Assembly (NCBI RefSeq): GCF_004681965.1
Contig: NZ_SMLL01000001.1
Span: 372,001-436,000 of the forward strand
Reading direction: 5' to 3'
DNA: 64,000 nucleotides
Origin: Ramlibacter rhizophilus
Lineage (GTDB): Bacteria; Pseudomonadota; Gammaproteobacteria; Burkholderiales; Burkholderiaceae_C
A program made the position numbers and the translations under genes. Each line of letters starts with the position of its first letter. The first letter of the stretch is position 1. Below are positions 26,134 through 34,898 of the stretch, piece after piece. The notes below the pieces were generated by a model. The model was not told where the DNA came from. It saw only the letters and a list, made by a program, of their open reading frames with translations, and did not search any database.

Positions 26134-27204
26134 ATGATCAAGGCGGCCGCTCCATCTCCCCGCGACGCAGCCGCGGAATTGCCGCCGCTGCGCAAGGCCG
26201 CCACGATTCGGGACGTGGCCCACGCCGCGGCCGTGTCCACGGCAACCGTCTCGAAGTTCGTCAACGGCGGCCAGCGGTTCAGCCGCGAGGTGGAGGCCCG
26301 CATCACGGCCGCCATCCAGCAACTGGGCTACCGGACGAACCCACTCGCGCGCGGAATGATCACGGGCCGCACGGGCAACCTCGGCATCGTCATCATGGAC
26401 ATCCGCAATCCGCACTTCACGAGTTTCGTGAAAGGCGCATCCCGCGCGGCGGCCGAGGCCGGAATGAACCTGCTTTTCGCCGATGCGGCCGAGAGCCGCG
26501 CGCCGGAGTTGGCGCTGCTGCAGGCGCTGCTTCCGCAGGTGGATGGCCTCATCGTCAGCGCGCGCATGCCGGTGGCCGTGGTCGAGTGGCTGCGCGAGTG
26601 GGCGCGCAAGCCGGTCGTGTTCTACGGCGGACTCGCCCCACGCCCGGGCTTGCACAGCGTGGGCTGCGACAACCACGCGAGCGGACTCATGCTGGGCCGC
26701 CATCTGCGCGAGTTGGGCCACCGCCGCATCAGCTACGTGGGCTTTGGTGCCGCGCCCTGGAGCAAGGATCGGTGGGAGGGGCTGCGCGCGGCCTTCCAGG
26801 GCACCAAGGCTTCGCTGCAGTGCTTCGACGTTCCCGCTCCCGTGGCGGAGGAGGGTGAGCGTATCGCTTCCAGCGTGCTGCTCGATGCGCAGACTCCCGA
26901 GGCCGTGGTGGCCTACAACGACCTGCTTGCGCTTGGCCTGATGGCCGAGGCCCGGGCGCTCGGCTTCCGCGTGCCGCAGCAGGTGTCCATCGCGGGCTTC
27001 GACAACATCGCGTACGGCCGCTACACCACGCCCTCCCTCACGAGCGTGGACACCGGCAGCGAGGCGACGGGCGAAGCGGCCGCGCGGCATCTGCTCGGCC
27101 TGTTGGCCGGTGAGTCGGACCTCGCGCTGCACGAGACCATCGCGACCCGCCTGGTGCCGCGCGACTCGACGGCGGCACGAGGGTCGGGTTCGGGCAAACC
27201 CTAG
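26134..27204 (+). CDS. LacI-family transcriptional regulator
   Basis: A 356-residue repressor. The N-terminal helix-turn-helix is ATIRDVAHAAAVSTATVSKFVNGG (about residues 22-45), with the hinge helix near NPLARGMITGRTG. The C-terminal periplasmic-binding-protein-like domain ends with GFDNIAYGRYTTPSLTSVD, typical of the family. The ATG at 26134 is preferred to a TTG nine bases upstream. It lies between the mutarotase and the uronate/TRAP operon and very probably binds the palindrome at 27258-27271. A sugar acid is the likely inducer. Confidence 0.9.
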   Translation: MIKAAAPSPRDAAAELPPLRKAATIRDVAHAAAVSTATVSKFVNGGQRFSREVEARITAAIQQLGYRTNPLARGMITGRTGNLGIVIMDIRNPHFTSFVKGASRAAAEAGMNLLFADAAESRAPELALLQALLPQVDGLIVSARMPVAVVEWLREWARKPVVFYGGLAPRPGLHSVGCDNHASGLMLGRHLRELGHRRISYVGFGAAPWSKDRWEGLRAAFQGTKASLQCFDVPAPVAEEGERIASSVLLDAQTPEAVVAYNDLLALGLMAEARALGFRVPQQVSIAGFDNIAYGRYTTPSLTSVDTGSEATGEAAARHLLGLLAGESDLALHETIATRLVPRDSTAARGSGSGKP

Positions 27205-27257
27205 GCATCGGCGCATTGACACCGGCTTGACCGCACCAGAAAATTCGACGCATCAAA

Positions 27258-27271
27258 GTTAAACGTTTAAC
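27258..27271. promoter_or_regulatory. LacI-type operator
   Basis: A perfect 14-base palindrome GTTAAACGTTTAAC with the central CG step typical of LacI/GalR operators, in AT-rich spacer. It lies between the lacI gene and the uronate dehydrogenase gene (start 27446), leaving a leader of about 175 bases. Binding by the adjacent regulator is inferred. Confidence 0.8.
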
Positions 27272-27445
27272 AGCCGGATGGTTAGCGCTGTGGAGTCTTG
27301 GAGCAGGCAGCCTGCCATGCTGCATCGGCTCAGCGAGGTAAACGATTCATCTCCCGTCGTTCGGGAGAGTCCGTGGCCCACAGCCGTGCAGCCAGCCAGC
27401 GAAAGCTCGTCTCTTCTGTCTCATCCCGATTGCGATCAGCCCGAC

Positions 27446-28261
27446 ATGCCATCCAAGCCTGCCTTCCGATTCAAGCGACTGCTGCTGACCGGCGCCGCCG
27501 GCGGGCTGGGCCGCGAACTGCGCAGGCGCCTGAAGCCCTACTGCATTGCATTGCGCCTGTCGGACATCGACCCGCTGGGCGAGGCGGGTGCCGGCGAGGA
27601 GTGCGTGCAGACGGACCTGGCCGACAAGGCCGCTGTGCACGCGATGCTGGAGGGGGTGGACGCCGTGGTCCACCTCGGCGGCGTGTCCACCGAGCAGCCC
27701 TGGGAACCGATCCTTTCGGCCAACATCGTGGGCGCCTACAACCTGTACGAAGGGGCCCGCAAGCACGGCATCAAGCGCGTCTTCTTCGCCAGCTCGAACC
27801 ACGTGACGGGCTTCTACCGCCAGGACCAGGTCATCGATGCCGACACCCCGCCGCGTCCCGATGGACTGTACGGACTGTCCAAGGCCTTCGGTGAGGACTT
27901 GGCGCGCCTTTACTTCGACCGCTACGGCATCGAAACCGTGGTGGCGCGCATCGGTTCGTCCTTCCCCGAGCCGAAGAACCGCCGCATGCTGTCCACGTGG
28001 ATGTCCTATGACGACCTGGAGCACCTCGTGGTCGCCAGTCTCACCGCGCCGGTGGTGGGCTGGAGCGTGGTCTATGGCATCTCGGACAACAGCTCGGCGT
28101 TCTACGACAACCGCAAGGCGCGCCACCTGGGCTTTCGCCCTCGCGACAACTCCGACGTGTACCGCCACGCGCTCGAAGAGGCCGAGCCGCAGGTGGACCT
28201 GGACGATCCGGCTTCGCTCTACCAGGGCGGGGCTTTCGTGCGTACCGGCCCTTTCGAGTGA
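27446..28261 (+). CDS. udh: Uronate dehydrogenase
   Basis: A 271-residue extended SDR enzyme matching bacterial uronate dehydrogenases, which oxidise D-galacturonate or D-glucuronate with NAD+ to the aldarolactone. Visible features: Rossmann TGAAGGLG (residues 15-22), VVHLGGVSTEQPWEPIL (74-90), FFASSNHVTGFY with the catalytic serine (113-124), and Tyr142-x-x-x-Lys146 in LYGLSKAFGE. The RMLSTWMSYDD segment is also characteristic. The start MPSKPAF gives the normal family length; upstream codons are leader. It opens the operon with a TRAP transporter and a lactonase. Confidence 0.92.
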   Translation: MPSKPAFRFKRLLLTGAAGGLGRELRRRLKPYCIALRLSDIDPLGEAGAGEECVQTDLADKAAVHAMLEGVDAVVHLGGVSTEQPWEPILSANIVGAYNLYEGARKHGIKRVFFASSNHVTGFYRQDQVIDADTPPRPDGLYGLSKAFGEDLARLYFDRYGIETVVARIGSSFPEPKNRRMLSTWMSYDDLEHLVVASLTAPVVGWSVVYGISDNSSAFYDNRKARHLGFRPRDNSDVYRHALEEAEPQVDLDDPASLYQGGAFVRTGPFE

Positions 28262-28311
28262 AGCCGGACATCTGACCTCCCACCCACGACACACCACTCA
28301 GGAGACATTCC

Positions 28312-29289
28312 ATGTTCTTGCGCCGAACCGTGCTCGCCGGCCTGGCCGCCGCCGCACTGCATTTCGCTCCCCTGGCTGCCCAGGCCCAGACCATGAAGGC
28401 GGCCGACGTGCACCCCGCCGGCTATCCCACGGTGGTGGCCGTGGAGAACATGGGCAAGAAGATCGAGGCCGGCACGAACGGGCGGATCAAGTTCCAGATG
28501 TTCCCGGGCAGCGTGCTGGGCGGCGAGAAGGAAATGATCGAGCAGACCCAGCTGGGCGCCATCCAGGTGCTGCGCACGTCCCTGGGGCCCGTCGGCCCGG
28601 TGGTGCCCGAGGTCAACGTTTTCAACATGCCCTTCGTGTTCCGTGACATCGCCCACATGCGCGCGGTGATCGACGGCCCGATCGGCCAGGAACTGCTGGA
28701 CAAGATCAGCGCCTCGCCCGCCCGGCTCGTGGCGCTGGCCTGGATGGACGGCGGCTCGCGCAGCCTCTACACCAAGAAACCGGTGCGCAAGCCCGAGGAC
28801 CTCAAAGGCCAGAAGGTGCGCATGATGGGCAACCCGCTGTTCGTGGACACCATGAACGCCATGGGCGGCAACGGCATCAGCATGGGCTACGGGGAGGTCT
28901 TCACCGCACTCCAGACCGGTGTGCTCGACGGCGCCGAGAACAACCCGCCCAGCCTGTACACCGCGAACCACTACAAGGCCGGCGCCAAGTACTACACGCA
29001 GACCCACCACCTGATCATTCCCGAGATCCTGGTCGTGTCCAAGGTGACCTGGGACAAGCTCTCGCCTGCGGACCGCGAGCTGTTCAAGCGCAGCGCCCGC
29101 GAGGCGCAGATGGAGCAGCGCAAGCTGTGGGACGCCGCCGTGGCCGAATCCACCGCCAAGCTCAAGGCCGAGGGCGTGGAGTTCATCAACATCGACACCA
29201 AGCCTTTCTACGACGCCACCGCCCCGGTGCGCGCCAAGTACGGTGCCCAGTTCGCCGAGCTGATGGCCCGCATCGACGCGGTCAAGTAA
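28312..29289 (+). CDS. TRAP transporter solute-binding protein (DctP family)
   Basis: A 325-residue periplasmic receptor with a Sec signal peptide (cleavage after AQAQ, about residue 25). The family arginine that binds the substrate carboxylate lies in GQKVRMMGNPLF, and GYGEVFTALQTGVLDGAENNP is the conserved TRAP receptor segment. Between uronate dehydrogenase and a sugar-acid lactonase, it most likely binds a hexuronate. A GGAGAC site precedes the ATG. A strong hairpin downstream (29312-29334) may limit read-through into the permease genes. Confidence 0.93.
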   Translation: MFLRRTVLAGLAAAALHFAPLAAQAQTMKAADVHPAGYPTVVAVENMGKKIEAGTNGRIKFQMFPGSVLGGEKEMIEQTQLGAIQVLRTSLGPVGPVVPEVNVFNMPFVFRDIAHMRAVIDGPIGQELLDKISASPARLVALAWMDGGSRSLYTKKPVRKPEDLKGQKVRMMGNPLFVDTMNAMGGNGISMGYGEVFTALQTGVLDGAENNPPSLYTANHYKAGAKYYTQTHHLIIPEILVVSKVTWDKLSPADRELFKRSAREAQMEQRKLWDAAVAESTAKLKAEGVEFINIDTKPFYDATAPVRAKYGAQFAELMARIDAVK

Positions 29290-29311
29290 GTCGCTGCCCT
29301 GGAAGCCAATG

Positions 29312-29334
29312 ACTGCCCGGTTCGCCCGGGCGGT
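29312..29334 (+). promoter_or_regulatory. Intercistronic hairpin in the TRAP operon
   Basis: ACTGCCCGG, a TTCGC loop, then CCGGGCGGT form a nine-pair stem (one G-T pair) between the receptor gene and the small permease gene. There is no U-run, so it is more likely an mRNA-stabilising or attenuating element than a full terminator. Higher receptor than permease expression is the usual need in such operons. Confidence 0.6.
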
Positions 29335-29370
29335 CGCGCATCGCAACGCATGCACATCACCGCTTAGACC

Positions 29371-29889
29371 ATGGACCACCCCTACACGCGCCTGATGGAC
29401 AGGCTCTACCTCGCCTGCGTCTGGACCTCGGGCCTTGCGATCTTCCTGATGTCGCTCATCATTCCGTGGGGGGTGTTCACGCGGTATGTTCTGGGCACCG
29501 GCTCGCAGTGGCCCGAGCCCATCGCCATCCTGCTGATGATGGTGTTCACCTTCATCGGCGCGGCTGCCGGGTACCGCGCCAATGCGCACATCGCCGTGAC
29601 CATGCTGACCGACGTGCTCCCGCGTCCGCTGCAGTCGCTCGCCGCCGCCGCGGTGGACGTGCTGGTGATGGTGGCCAGTGCGTTCGTGGCCTGGTACGGC
29701 ACGCGCCTGTGCCTGGCGACCCTGGGCCAGTCGGTGGCCGAGCTGCCCTGGCTGCCGGTGGGCGTCACCTATGCCGCGCTTCCGATCGGCAGCCTGGCCA
29801 CGCTGCTGTTCGTCATCGAGCGGCGCCTGCACGGCCCGCAGGACGGCCGTCCGCTGGTCAGCGGCGCCGCTGCCGAGGGAGGGCACTGA
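29371..29889 (+). CDS. TRAP transporter small permease (DctQ family)
   Basis: A 172-residue inner-membrane protein with four hydrophobic segments and the DctQ pattern RYVLGTGSQWPEPIAILLMMVFTFIGAAAGYRANAHIAV. It bridges the solute receptor and the large permease of the TRAP uptake system, driven by a sodium or proton gradient. The start ATG at 29371 follows an 81-base spacer that contains the hairpin. Confidence 0.9.
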   Translation: MDHPYTRLMDRLYLACVWTSGLAIFLMSLIIPWGVFTRYVLGTGSQWPEPIAILLMMVFTFIGAAAGYRANAHIAVTMLTDVLPRPLQSLAAAAVDVLVMVASAFVAWYGTRLCLATLGQSVAELPWLPVGVTYAALPIGSLATLLFVIERRLHGPQDGRPLVSGAAAEGGH

Positions 29890-29890
29890 C

Positions 29891-31174
29891 ATGGACGCTG
29901 TCGTCCTGATCGGCAGCTTCATGCTGCTCATGCTGATCGGCGTGCCGGTCGCCTATTCGTTGGGCCTGGCGGCGCTGGTCGGCGCGCTGTGGATCGACAT
30001 TCCGCTGGACGCGGTGATGGTGCAGATCGCCGCCGGGGTCAACAAGTTCTCCCTGCTGGCGATTCCCTTCTTCGTGCTGGCGGGCGCCATCATGGCCGAG
30101 GGCGGCATGGCACGGCGGCTGGTTGCCTTTGCCGGGGTGCTGGTGGGGTTCATCCGCGGTGGGCTGTCGCTGGTGAACATCCTGGCGTCCACCTTCTTCG
30201 GTGCGATCTCCGGCTCCTCGGTGGCCGACACGGCCTCGGTGGGCACGGTGCTGATCCCCGAGATGGAGAAGAAGGGCTATCCCCGACCCTTTGCCACTGC
30301 CGTCACGGTCAGCGGCTCGGTGCAGGCCATCCTGATTCCGCCCAGCCACAACGCGGTGCTGTATTCGCTTGCGGCAGGCGGTTCCGTGTCGATCGCTGCG
30401 TTGTTCATGGCCGGGGTGGTGCCAGGCTTGCTGATGGGGCTCACGCTGGCGGCGCTGTGCCTGCTCAAGGCCCGCAAGCACAACTATCCCAAGGGCGAGG
30501 TGATCCCGCTGCGCCAGGCGCTCAAGATCGCCGGCGAAGCCATGTGGGGACTGATGACGATGGTCATCATCCTGGGAGGCATCCTGTCCGGTGTGTTCAC
30601 CGCCAACGAGTCGGCATCCATCGCCGTGCTGTGGGCCTTCTTCGTGACCATGTTCGTCTATCGCGACTACAAGTGGCGCGACCTGCCCAAGCTGGTCCAT
30701 CGCACGGTCAAGACCGTGACCGTGGTCATGATCCTGATCGGCTTCGCCGCGGCCTTCGGCTACATGATGACGCTGATGCAGGTGCCGATGAAGATCACCG
30801 GCTTCATCACCGGCCTGTCGGACAACAAGTACGTGATCCTGGCGCTTCTCAACGTGCTGCTGCTGCTGCTGGGAACGCTGATGGACATGTCGCCGCTGAT
30901 CCTGATCCTCACGCCGATCCTGCTGCCGGTGGTCAAGCTGCTGGGGGTCGACCCCGTGCATTTCGGGATGATCATGATGGTCAACCTGGGCATCGGGCTG
31001 ATCACCCCGCCCGTGGGCACCGTGCTCTTCGTCGGCAGCGCGGTGGCCAAGCTCAAGATCGGCGTGGTGACGCAGGCCATGATGCCCTTTTTCGTCGCCT
31101 TGTTCCTGGTGCTGATGATGGTGACCTACCTGCCCGCGCTGTCGCTGTGGCTGCCGCGCGCCATGGGCCTGTGA
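29891..31174 (+). CDS. TRAP transporter large permease (DctM family)
   Basis: A 427-residue integral membrane protein with about 12 hydrophobic segments, the transport subunit of the TRAP system. Family patterns include IPFFVLAGAIMAEGGMARRLV, the ISGSSVADTASVGTVLIPEM segment and MDMSPLILILTPILLPVV. The ATG lies one base after the small-permease stop codon, so translation is coupled. It should import the uronate or aldarate bound by the upstream receptor. Confidence 0.94.
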   Translation: MDAVVLIGSFMLLMLIGVPVAYSLGLAALVGALWIDIPLDAVMVQIAAGVNKFSLLAIPFFVLAGAIMAEGGMARRLVAFAGVLVGFIRGGLSLVNILASTFFGAISGSSVADTASVGTVLIPEMEKKGYPRPFATAVTVSGSVQAILIPPSHNAVLYSLAAGGSVSIAALFMAGVVPGLLMGLTLAALCLLKARKHNYPKGEVIPLRQALKIAGEAMWGLMTMVIILGGILSGVFTANESASIAVLWAFFVTMFVYRDYKWRDLPKLVHRTVKTVTVVMILIGFAAAFGYMMTLMQVPMKITGFITGLSDNKYVILALLNVLLLLLGTLMDMSPLILILTPILLPVVKLLGVDPVHFGMIMMVNLGIGLITPPVGTVLFVGSAVAKLKIGVVTQAMMPFFVALFLVLMMVTYLPALSLWLPRAMGL

Positions 31175-31187
31175 AGGGCTGGCCGCG

Positions 31188-32201
31188 ATGAGCAGCCTGG
31201 TGCTCGTCTCCTGTGCCGACAGCGGCGAGATCCACGCGCTGTCGCTGGACGCCGTCAGCGGCAGACTGCAGCGGCGACAGGTGCTGGCCCTGGGCGGCAT
31301 GCTGATGCCGATGGCCCGCCACCCGCGCTTGCGGTGCCTGTACGTGGCCCGCCGCAGCGAGCCGCTGGCGGTGGTCACGCTGGCCATTGCGCCGCAGGGC
31401 GATCTGGAATGCGTGCACGAAGCCCCCTTGCCCGAGAGCATGGCCTACCTGTCCTGTGATCGAAGCGGACGGTGGCTCCTGTCGGCCTCCTATGGCGGCG
31501 ACTGCGTTGCGGTGGGGCCGGTTGACCCGCAGGGCAGGGCGTTCGGCGCTGACCGGGTGTGGCCCACCGGCCGCCATGCCCACTGCGTCGTCGCAGATCC
31601 GGCCAACCGCTTCGTCCTCGCCACCGCACTGGGGGCAGACTGCCTGCATCGATACCTCTTCGACGAGCAGACCGGCGCGCTCACGCCCACCGAACCGCCC
31701 GTGATCGCGGTGCGCCCCGGCGCCGGCCCTCGGCACCTGGTGTTCAACGCCCAAGGAACGCGGCTGTACCTGCTCAACGAGCTCGATGCAGGCATCGACG
31801 TATTCAGCTGCGAGCCCGCCACTGGCGCGCTCACCGCGCTGCAGCGCGTCTCATGCCTGCCGGCGGGCTTCTCCGGGGAACCATGGGCTGCCGAGCTGCG
31901 GCTGTCGCCCGACGGCCGCTGGCTGCTGGCGACCGAGCGCCGTTCCTCCACCCTGAGCGTGTTCGCGGTCGAGCGCGATGACGGCCTGCTCGCGCTGCGC
32001 GCGCAGGCCGACGTCGAAGCGCAACCACGCGGCATGCAGCTGTCACCGGACGGCCGCCATGTCCTGGTAGCCGGACAGGCCAGCCATCACCTCAGTTCGC
32101 TGGCGCTCGACCCCCGCACCGGCGACCTGGCGCCGTGCGACCGCATCGGGCTTGGCCCTGGTCCCAATTGGATCGAGACCCTGACGCTGCCCCTGGGCTG
32201 A
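31188..32201 (+). CDS. Lactonase family protein (seven-bladed propeller)
   Basis: A 337-residue member of the 6-phosphogluconolactonase (Pgl/YbhE) beta-propeller family. Repeated blade motifs include LSCDRSGRWLLSASYGGDCVAVGPVD, GAGPRHLVFNAQGTRLYLLNEL and LRLSPDGRWLLATERR. As uronate dehydrogenase makes an aldarolactone, a lactonase at the end of the same operon would open that ring to galactarate or glucarate. It starts 13 bases after the permease stop. No signal peptide is evident, so it acts in the cytoplasm. Confidence 0.87.
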   Translation: MSSLVLVSCADSGEIHALSLDAVSGRLQRRQVLALGGMLMPMARHPRLRCLYVARRSEPLAVVTLAIAPQGDLECVHEAPLPESMAYLSCDRSGRWLLSASYGGDCVAVGPVDPQGRAFGADRVWPTGRHAHCVVADPANRFVLATALGADCLHRYLFDEQTGALTPTEPPVIAVRPGAGPRHLVFNAQGTRLYLLNELDAGIDVFSCEPATGALTALQRVSCLPAGFSGEPWAAELRLSPDGRWLLATERRSSTLSVFAVERDDGLLALRAQADVEAQPRGMQLSPDGRHVLVAGQASHHLSSLALDPRTGDLAPCDRIGLGPGPNWIETLTLPLG

Positions 32202-32218
32202 TGTCATGAGCCAGGGGC
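32189..32218. terminator. Candidate hairpin at a convergent gene pair
   Basis: Eight-base arms GCCCCTGG / CCAGGGGC separated by 14 bases lie across the lactonase stop codon, facing the convergent membrane-protein gene. There is no U-tract on either side, so a terminator role is tentative. Confidence 0.4.
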
Positions 32219-32226
32219 ATCGCGGA

Positions 32227-33078
32227 TCAGTAGCCGCCGGCGTCCTGCATGGCCTTGACAGCCAGGACCACGACGATCGCCACGGGTAGCGTGGCCAGCA
32301 CGGCGGCCAGGGCGTTGCGGCCCACCGGGGAGCCGCTCGTGCCTCGGGAGCGTGCCAGGGCGCCGACCACCGGGGCGGCCAACAGCGCCACGAACAGCAG
32401 GGCCAGGTAGTGCAGCGGAAAGCCGGCGTAGACGTAGGCGTTCAACAGCAGGACGCCCAGCACCAGCACGGCGAGTCCGGCCGCCGAGGGCGTGAACGGC
32501 CAGCGCCGGGCGAGCAGCGCACAGCCCAGGAGCGCACAGCCGAGCGCGCCTGCGAGCCGGCCGACCGACTGGCTCGAGTCCACGAGCAGCGCCAGCCCCG
32601 CGCCACCGGCAATGACGGCCAGGAGCAGCGGCTGAACCGGCCCGCCCAAGCCACCGCGGGCCTGTGCGGTCCAGGTCAGAACGATCAGCGCAGCGGCGAC
32701 GATCGCCACGAGCACGACCTGCGCCAACTCGAGGCTGGCGGCTGCCGGCCATACGGTCAGTGCGCATGCCCCCAAGGCCACCACCGCGCGGGCCGCACCG
32801 CGCGTCGCCGCGGCGCTCGCGGCTTCAATGGCGACCGCCAGCACGGCGGCCGCGAGCACGATCCACGGCAGCCAGTCCAAGGCCACCTTGGGAGCCGGCG
32901 ACCACTGCCCACCGAGCGCCGCTGCAAAGGACGCGAGCACGCCAGCCGCAACGGCGGCCGGGGCCGCGGCGCCGGTGGCGCCCGCCTTGCCCACTGCGGC
33001 CAGCACGGCGAGCGCGACCAGGAAGGGCAGGAGGGCGCTTTGCCAGAGCAGCGGCACGACAAAGCCGGTATCAGGCAT
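32227..33078 (-). CDS. Hypothetical polytopic membrane protein
   Basis: A 283-residue, very hydrophobic protein with about seven to nine predicted membrane segments (for example LPWIVLAAAVLAVAIEAASAA and YLALLFVALLAAPVVGALA). It is Ala/Val/Leu-rich with no motif I can assign. It lies 42 bases downstream of the yceI-like gene on the same strand and may be co-transcribed with it. Composition alone supports it as a membrane protein. Confidence 0.68.
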   Translation of the reverse strand: MPDTGFVVPLLWQSALLPFLVALAVLAAVGKAGATGAAAPAAVAAGVLASFAAALGGQWSPAPKVALDWLPWIVLAAAVLAVAIEAASAAATRGAARAVVALGACALTVWPAAASLELAQVVLVAIVAAALIVLTWTAQARGGLGGPVQPLLLAVIAGGAGLALLVDSSQSVGRLAGALGCALLGCALLARRWPFTPSAAGLAVLVLGVLLLNAYVYAGFPLHYLALLFVALLAAPVVGALARSRGTSGSPVGRNALAAVLATLPVAIVVVLAVKAMQDAGGY

Positions 33079-33120
33079 GCGCAGCCTCCGGCCGGCGCCG
33101 TCTCATTGGCTCGCGGGGCA

Positions 33121-33738
33121 TCACTGCTTGATGGCTTCGATGTTGATGCGCAGGTCCACTTCGTCGGTGGCCGCCTTCGGCACGCCGTAGGTCATGCCGA
33201 AGTCGGAGCGCTTGATGGTGGTCGTGGCCACGTAGCCCACGCGGTCGTCGCCGCGCATGCCCTTGCCGACCCCGATCTGCTTGAGCTTGAAGGTCACGGG
33301 CTGGGTGACGCCGCGGATCGTCAGGTTGCCGGCCAGCGTGCCTTCGCCGGAGGCGTTCAGTGCCACGGCCGTCGAGGCGAAGCTCATGGTGGGGTACTGC
33401 ACGACGCTGAAGAAGTCGGGGCTCTTGAGGTGCTTGTCCAGTCCCTCGTGGTTGCTGTCGACGCTTTCCGTCTTGATGTCCGCCTTGACGCGGCTCTTGG
33501 CGGGCGCGTCCACGACGACTTCGCCCGAGATGTCGTTGAACCGACCCATGAAGCGGCTGATCCCGCCCAGGTGGCCGACCTCGAAGAACGCGCCCGAATG
33601 GGCCGGGTCGATCTTGTAGGTGCCGGGCACGGGCGTTCCTTGCGCCAGGACGCCGGCAGGCAGGGTGGCCACGGCCAGGGCAGCGGCGAAGCCGAGGGAG
33701 CGAAGAGGGCGGGCGAGCAGGGTCATGAGTTGCTGCAT
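33121..33738 (-). CDS. YceI family periplasmic protein
   Basis: A 205-residue protein with a signal peptide (cleavage around VLAQG) and a YceI lipocalin-like barrel: GTYKIDPAHSGAFFEVGHLGGISRFMGRF at the start and DFGMTYG, DEVDLRINIEA at the end. YceI proteins bind long polyisoprenoid or similar hydrophobic ligands in the periplasm. The start at 33738 (MQQLMTLLARP) gives a normal signal peptide; a TTG at 33762 is the only longer option. It may form an operon with the downstream membrane protein. Confidence 0.9.
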   Translation of the reverse strand: MQQLMTLLARPLRSLGFAAALAVATLPAGVLAQGTPVPGTYKIDPAHSGAFFEVGHLGGISRFMGRFNDISGEVVVDAPAKSRVKADIKTESVDSNHEGLDKHLKSPDFFSVVQYPTMSFASTAVALNASGEGTLAGNLTIRGVTQPVTFKLKQIGVGKGMRGDDRVGYVATTTIKRSDFGMTYGVPKAATDEVDLRINIEAIKQ

Positions 33739-33874
33739 GGAAATGGAATTGAAGAGCCGCAATGATAGGCAACTCGCGCGGCACCCCGCCGTGCCTCGGG
33801 CCTGCGGTGCACGCGGCGCTCCACGGAGATCATGAAGATCGTGATGGCGCGGGAGATCCTGAGGCAGCCCCGGG

Positions 33875-34855
33875 TCACTCGCCCTTGATCCCGGCTGCCT
33901 TGATCACCTGCGCCCACTTGGCCGCCTCGGCTTCCAGGAAGGCCTTGTAGGCCGCCTGCGTACCGCCCCTCAGCTGCAGGCCGGCCGCTTCCGCCTTCTT
34001 CTTGACCTCGGCGTCGGCGATCGCGGCGTTCGCCTCCGTGTTCAGGCGCTGCACCACCGCCGCTGGCGTTCCCGCGGGGGCCATGAGGCCGTACCAGCCG
34101 TAGCCCACGACGTCCTTGAAGCCCGACTCGACGAAGGTCGGCACCTCGGGCCGCAGGGGCGTGCGCGCCTCGTTCGCGACCGCCAGCACACGCAGCTTGC
34201 CGGCCTGGATGTGCGGCACCGCGGTGGAAATGGCGGTGAGGGTCGCATCGATGCGGCCGGCCAGCAGCTCGGTGTACGCCGGCGCATCTCCCTTGAACTG
34301 GGCGACCAGGCCCTTCGCGCCGCTGGCGCGGATGAACATTTCGGCCGTGAGGTGGGGCGCCGAGCCGGAGCCGGGCGAGCCGAAGGTGAAGCCCTTCGGG
34401 TTCGCCTTGCCCCACTGTACGAACTCCGCCACGGTCTTGTAGGGCGCTTCGGCGTTGACCACCAGGAACAGCGGCGCGATGGCCGTGCTGACGATGGGCT
34501 CGAAGCTCTTGTGCAGGTCGTAGGGCAGGTTCGGGTACAGCGCCTCTCCGATGGCGATGGGTGCGGCGGCATGGAGGATGGTGTAGCCGTCGGCAGGCGC
34601 CTTGGCCACGTATTCGTTGGCGATGCGCGTGCCGGCGCCGGCACGGTTCTCCACCACCAGGGACTGCCCCAGCCGCTGTGTCAAGGCATCGCCGAGCACC
34701 CGCGTGAGGATGTCGCTGGAGCCGCCCGGGGCATAGGGGCAGATCAGCTTGACGGGGCGGGTGGGCCAGGCCTGCGCCAGGGCGGGCAGGTTCAGGGGTG
34801 CGAGCGTCGCCGCGGCGGCGGCGCCCAGCAGGTGGCGGCGGGTGATGGGGTGCAT
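33875..34855 (-). CDS. Bug-family (TTT) periplasmic solute-binding protein
   Basis: A 326-residue receptor with a Tat-like signal (TRRHLLGAAAAATLAP, cleavage after ALAQ). Mature features include WPTRPVKLICPYAPGGSSDILTR, VVENRAGAGTRIANEYVAKAPADGYT and GYGWYGLMAPAGTP, all typical of Bug proteins. A CCAAAGGAGA site precedes the ATG. It is the third gene of a minus-strand set with a CoA-transferase and a DUF1254 protein, so its ligand is likely the acid that is activated to a CoA thioester there. Confidence 0.93.
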   Translation of the reverse strand: MHPITRRHLLGAAAAATLAPLNLPALAQAWPTRPVKLICPYAPGGSSDILTRVLGDALTQRLGQSLVVENRAGAGTRIANEYVAKAPADGYTILHAAAPIAIGEALYPNLPYDLHKSFEPIVSTAIAPLFLVVNAEAPYKTVAEFVQWGKANPKGFTFGSPGSGSAPHLTAEMFIRASGAKGLVAQFKGDAPAYTELLAGRIDATLTAISTAVPHIQAGKLRVLAVANEARTPLRPEVPTFVESGFKDVVGYGWYGLMAPAGTPAAVVQRLNTEANAAIADAEVKKKAEAAGLQLRGGTQAAYKAFLEAEAAKWAQVIKAAGIKGE

Positions 34856-34898
34856 GCGTGTCTCCTTTGGTGGGTCGTTCGGCTCCCCTGCGGCCGGT

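Noticed and set aside
29858-31441. Minus-strand open frame rich in His, Gln and Asp opposite the TRAP large permease
   Set aside because: The His/Gln/Asp composition is the mirror of a membrane-protein codon pattern and is not a real metal-binding protein.
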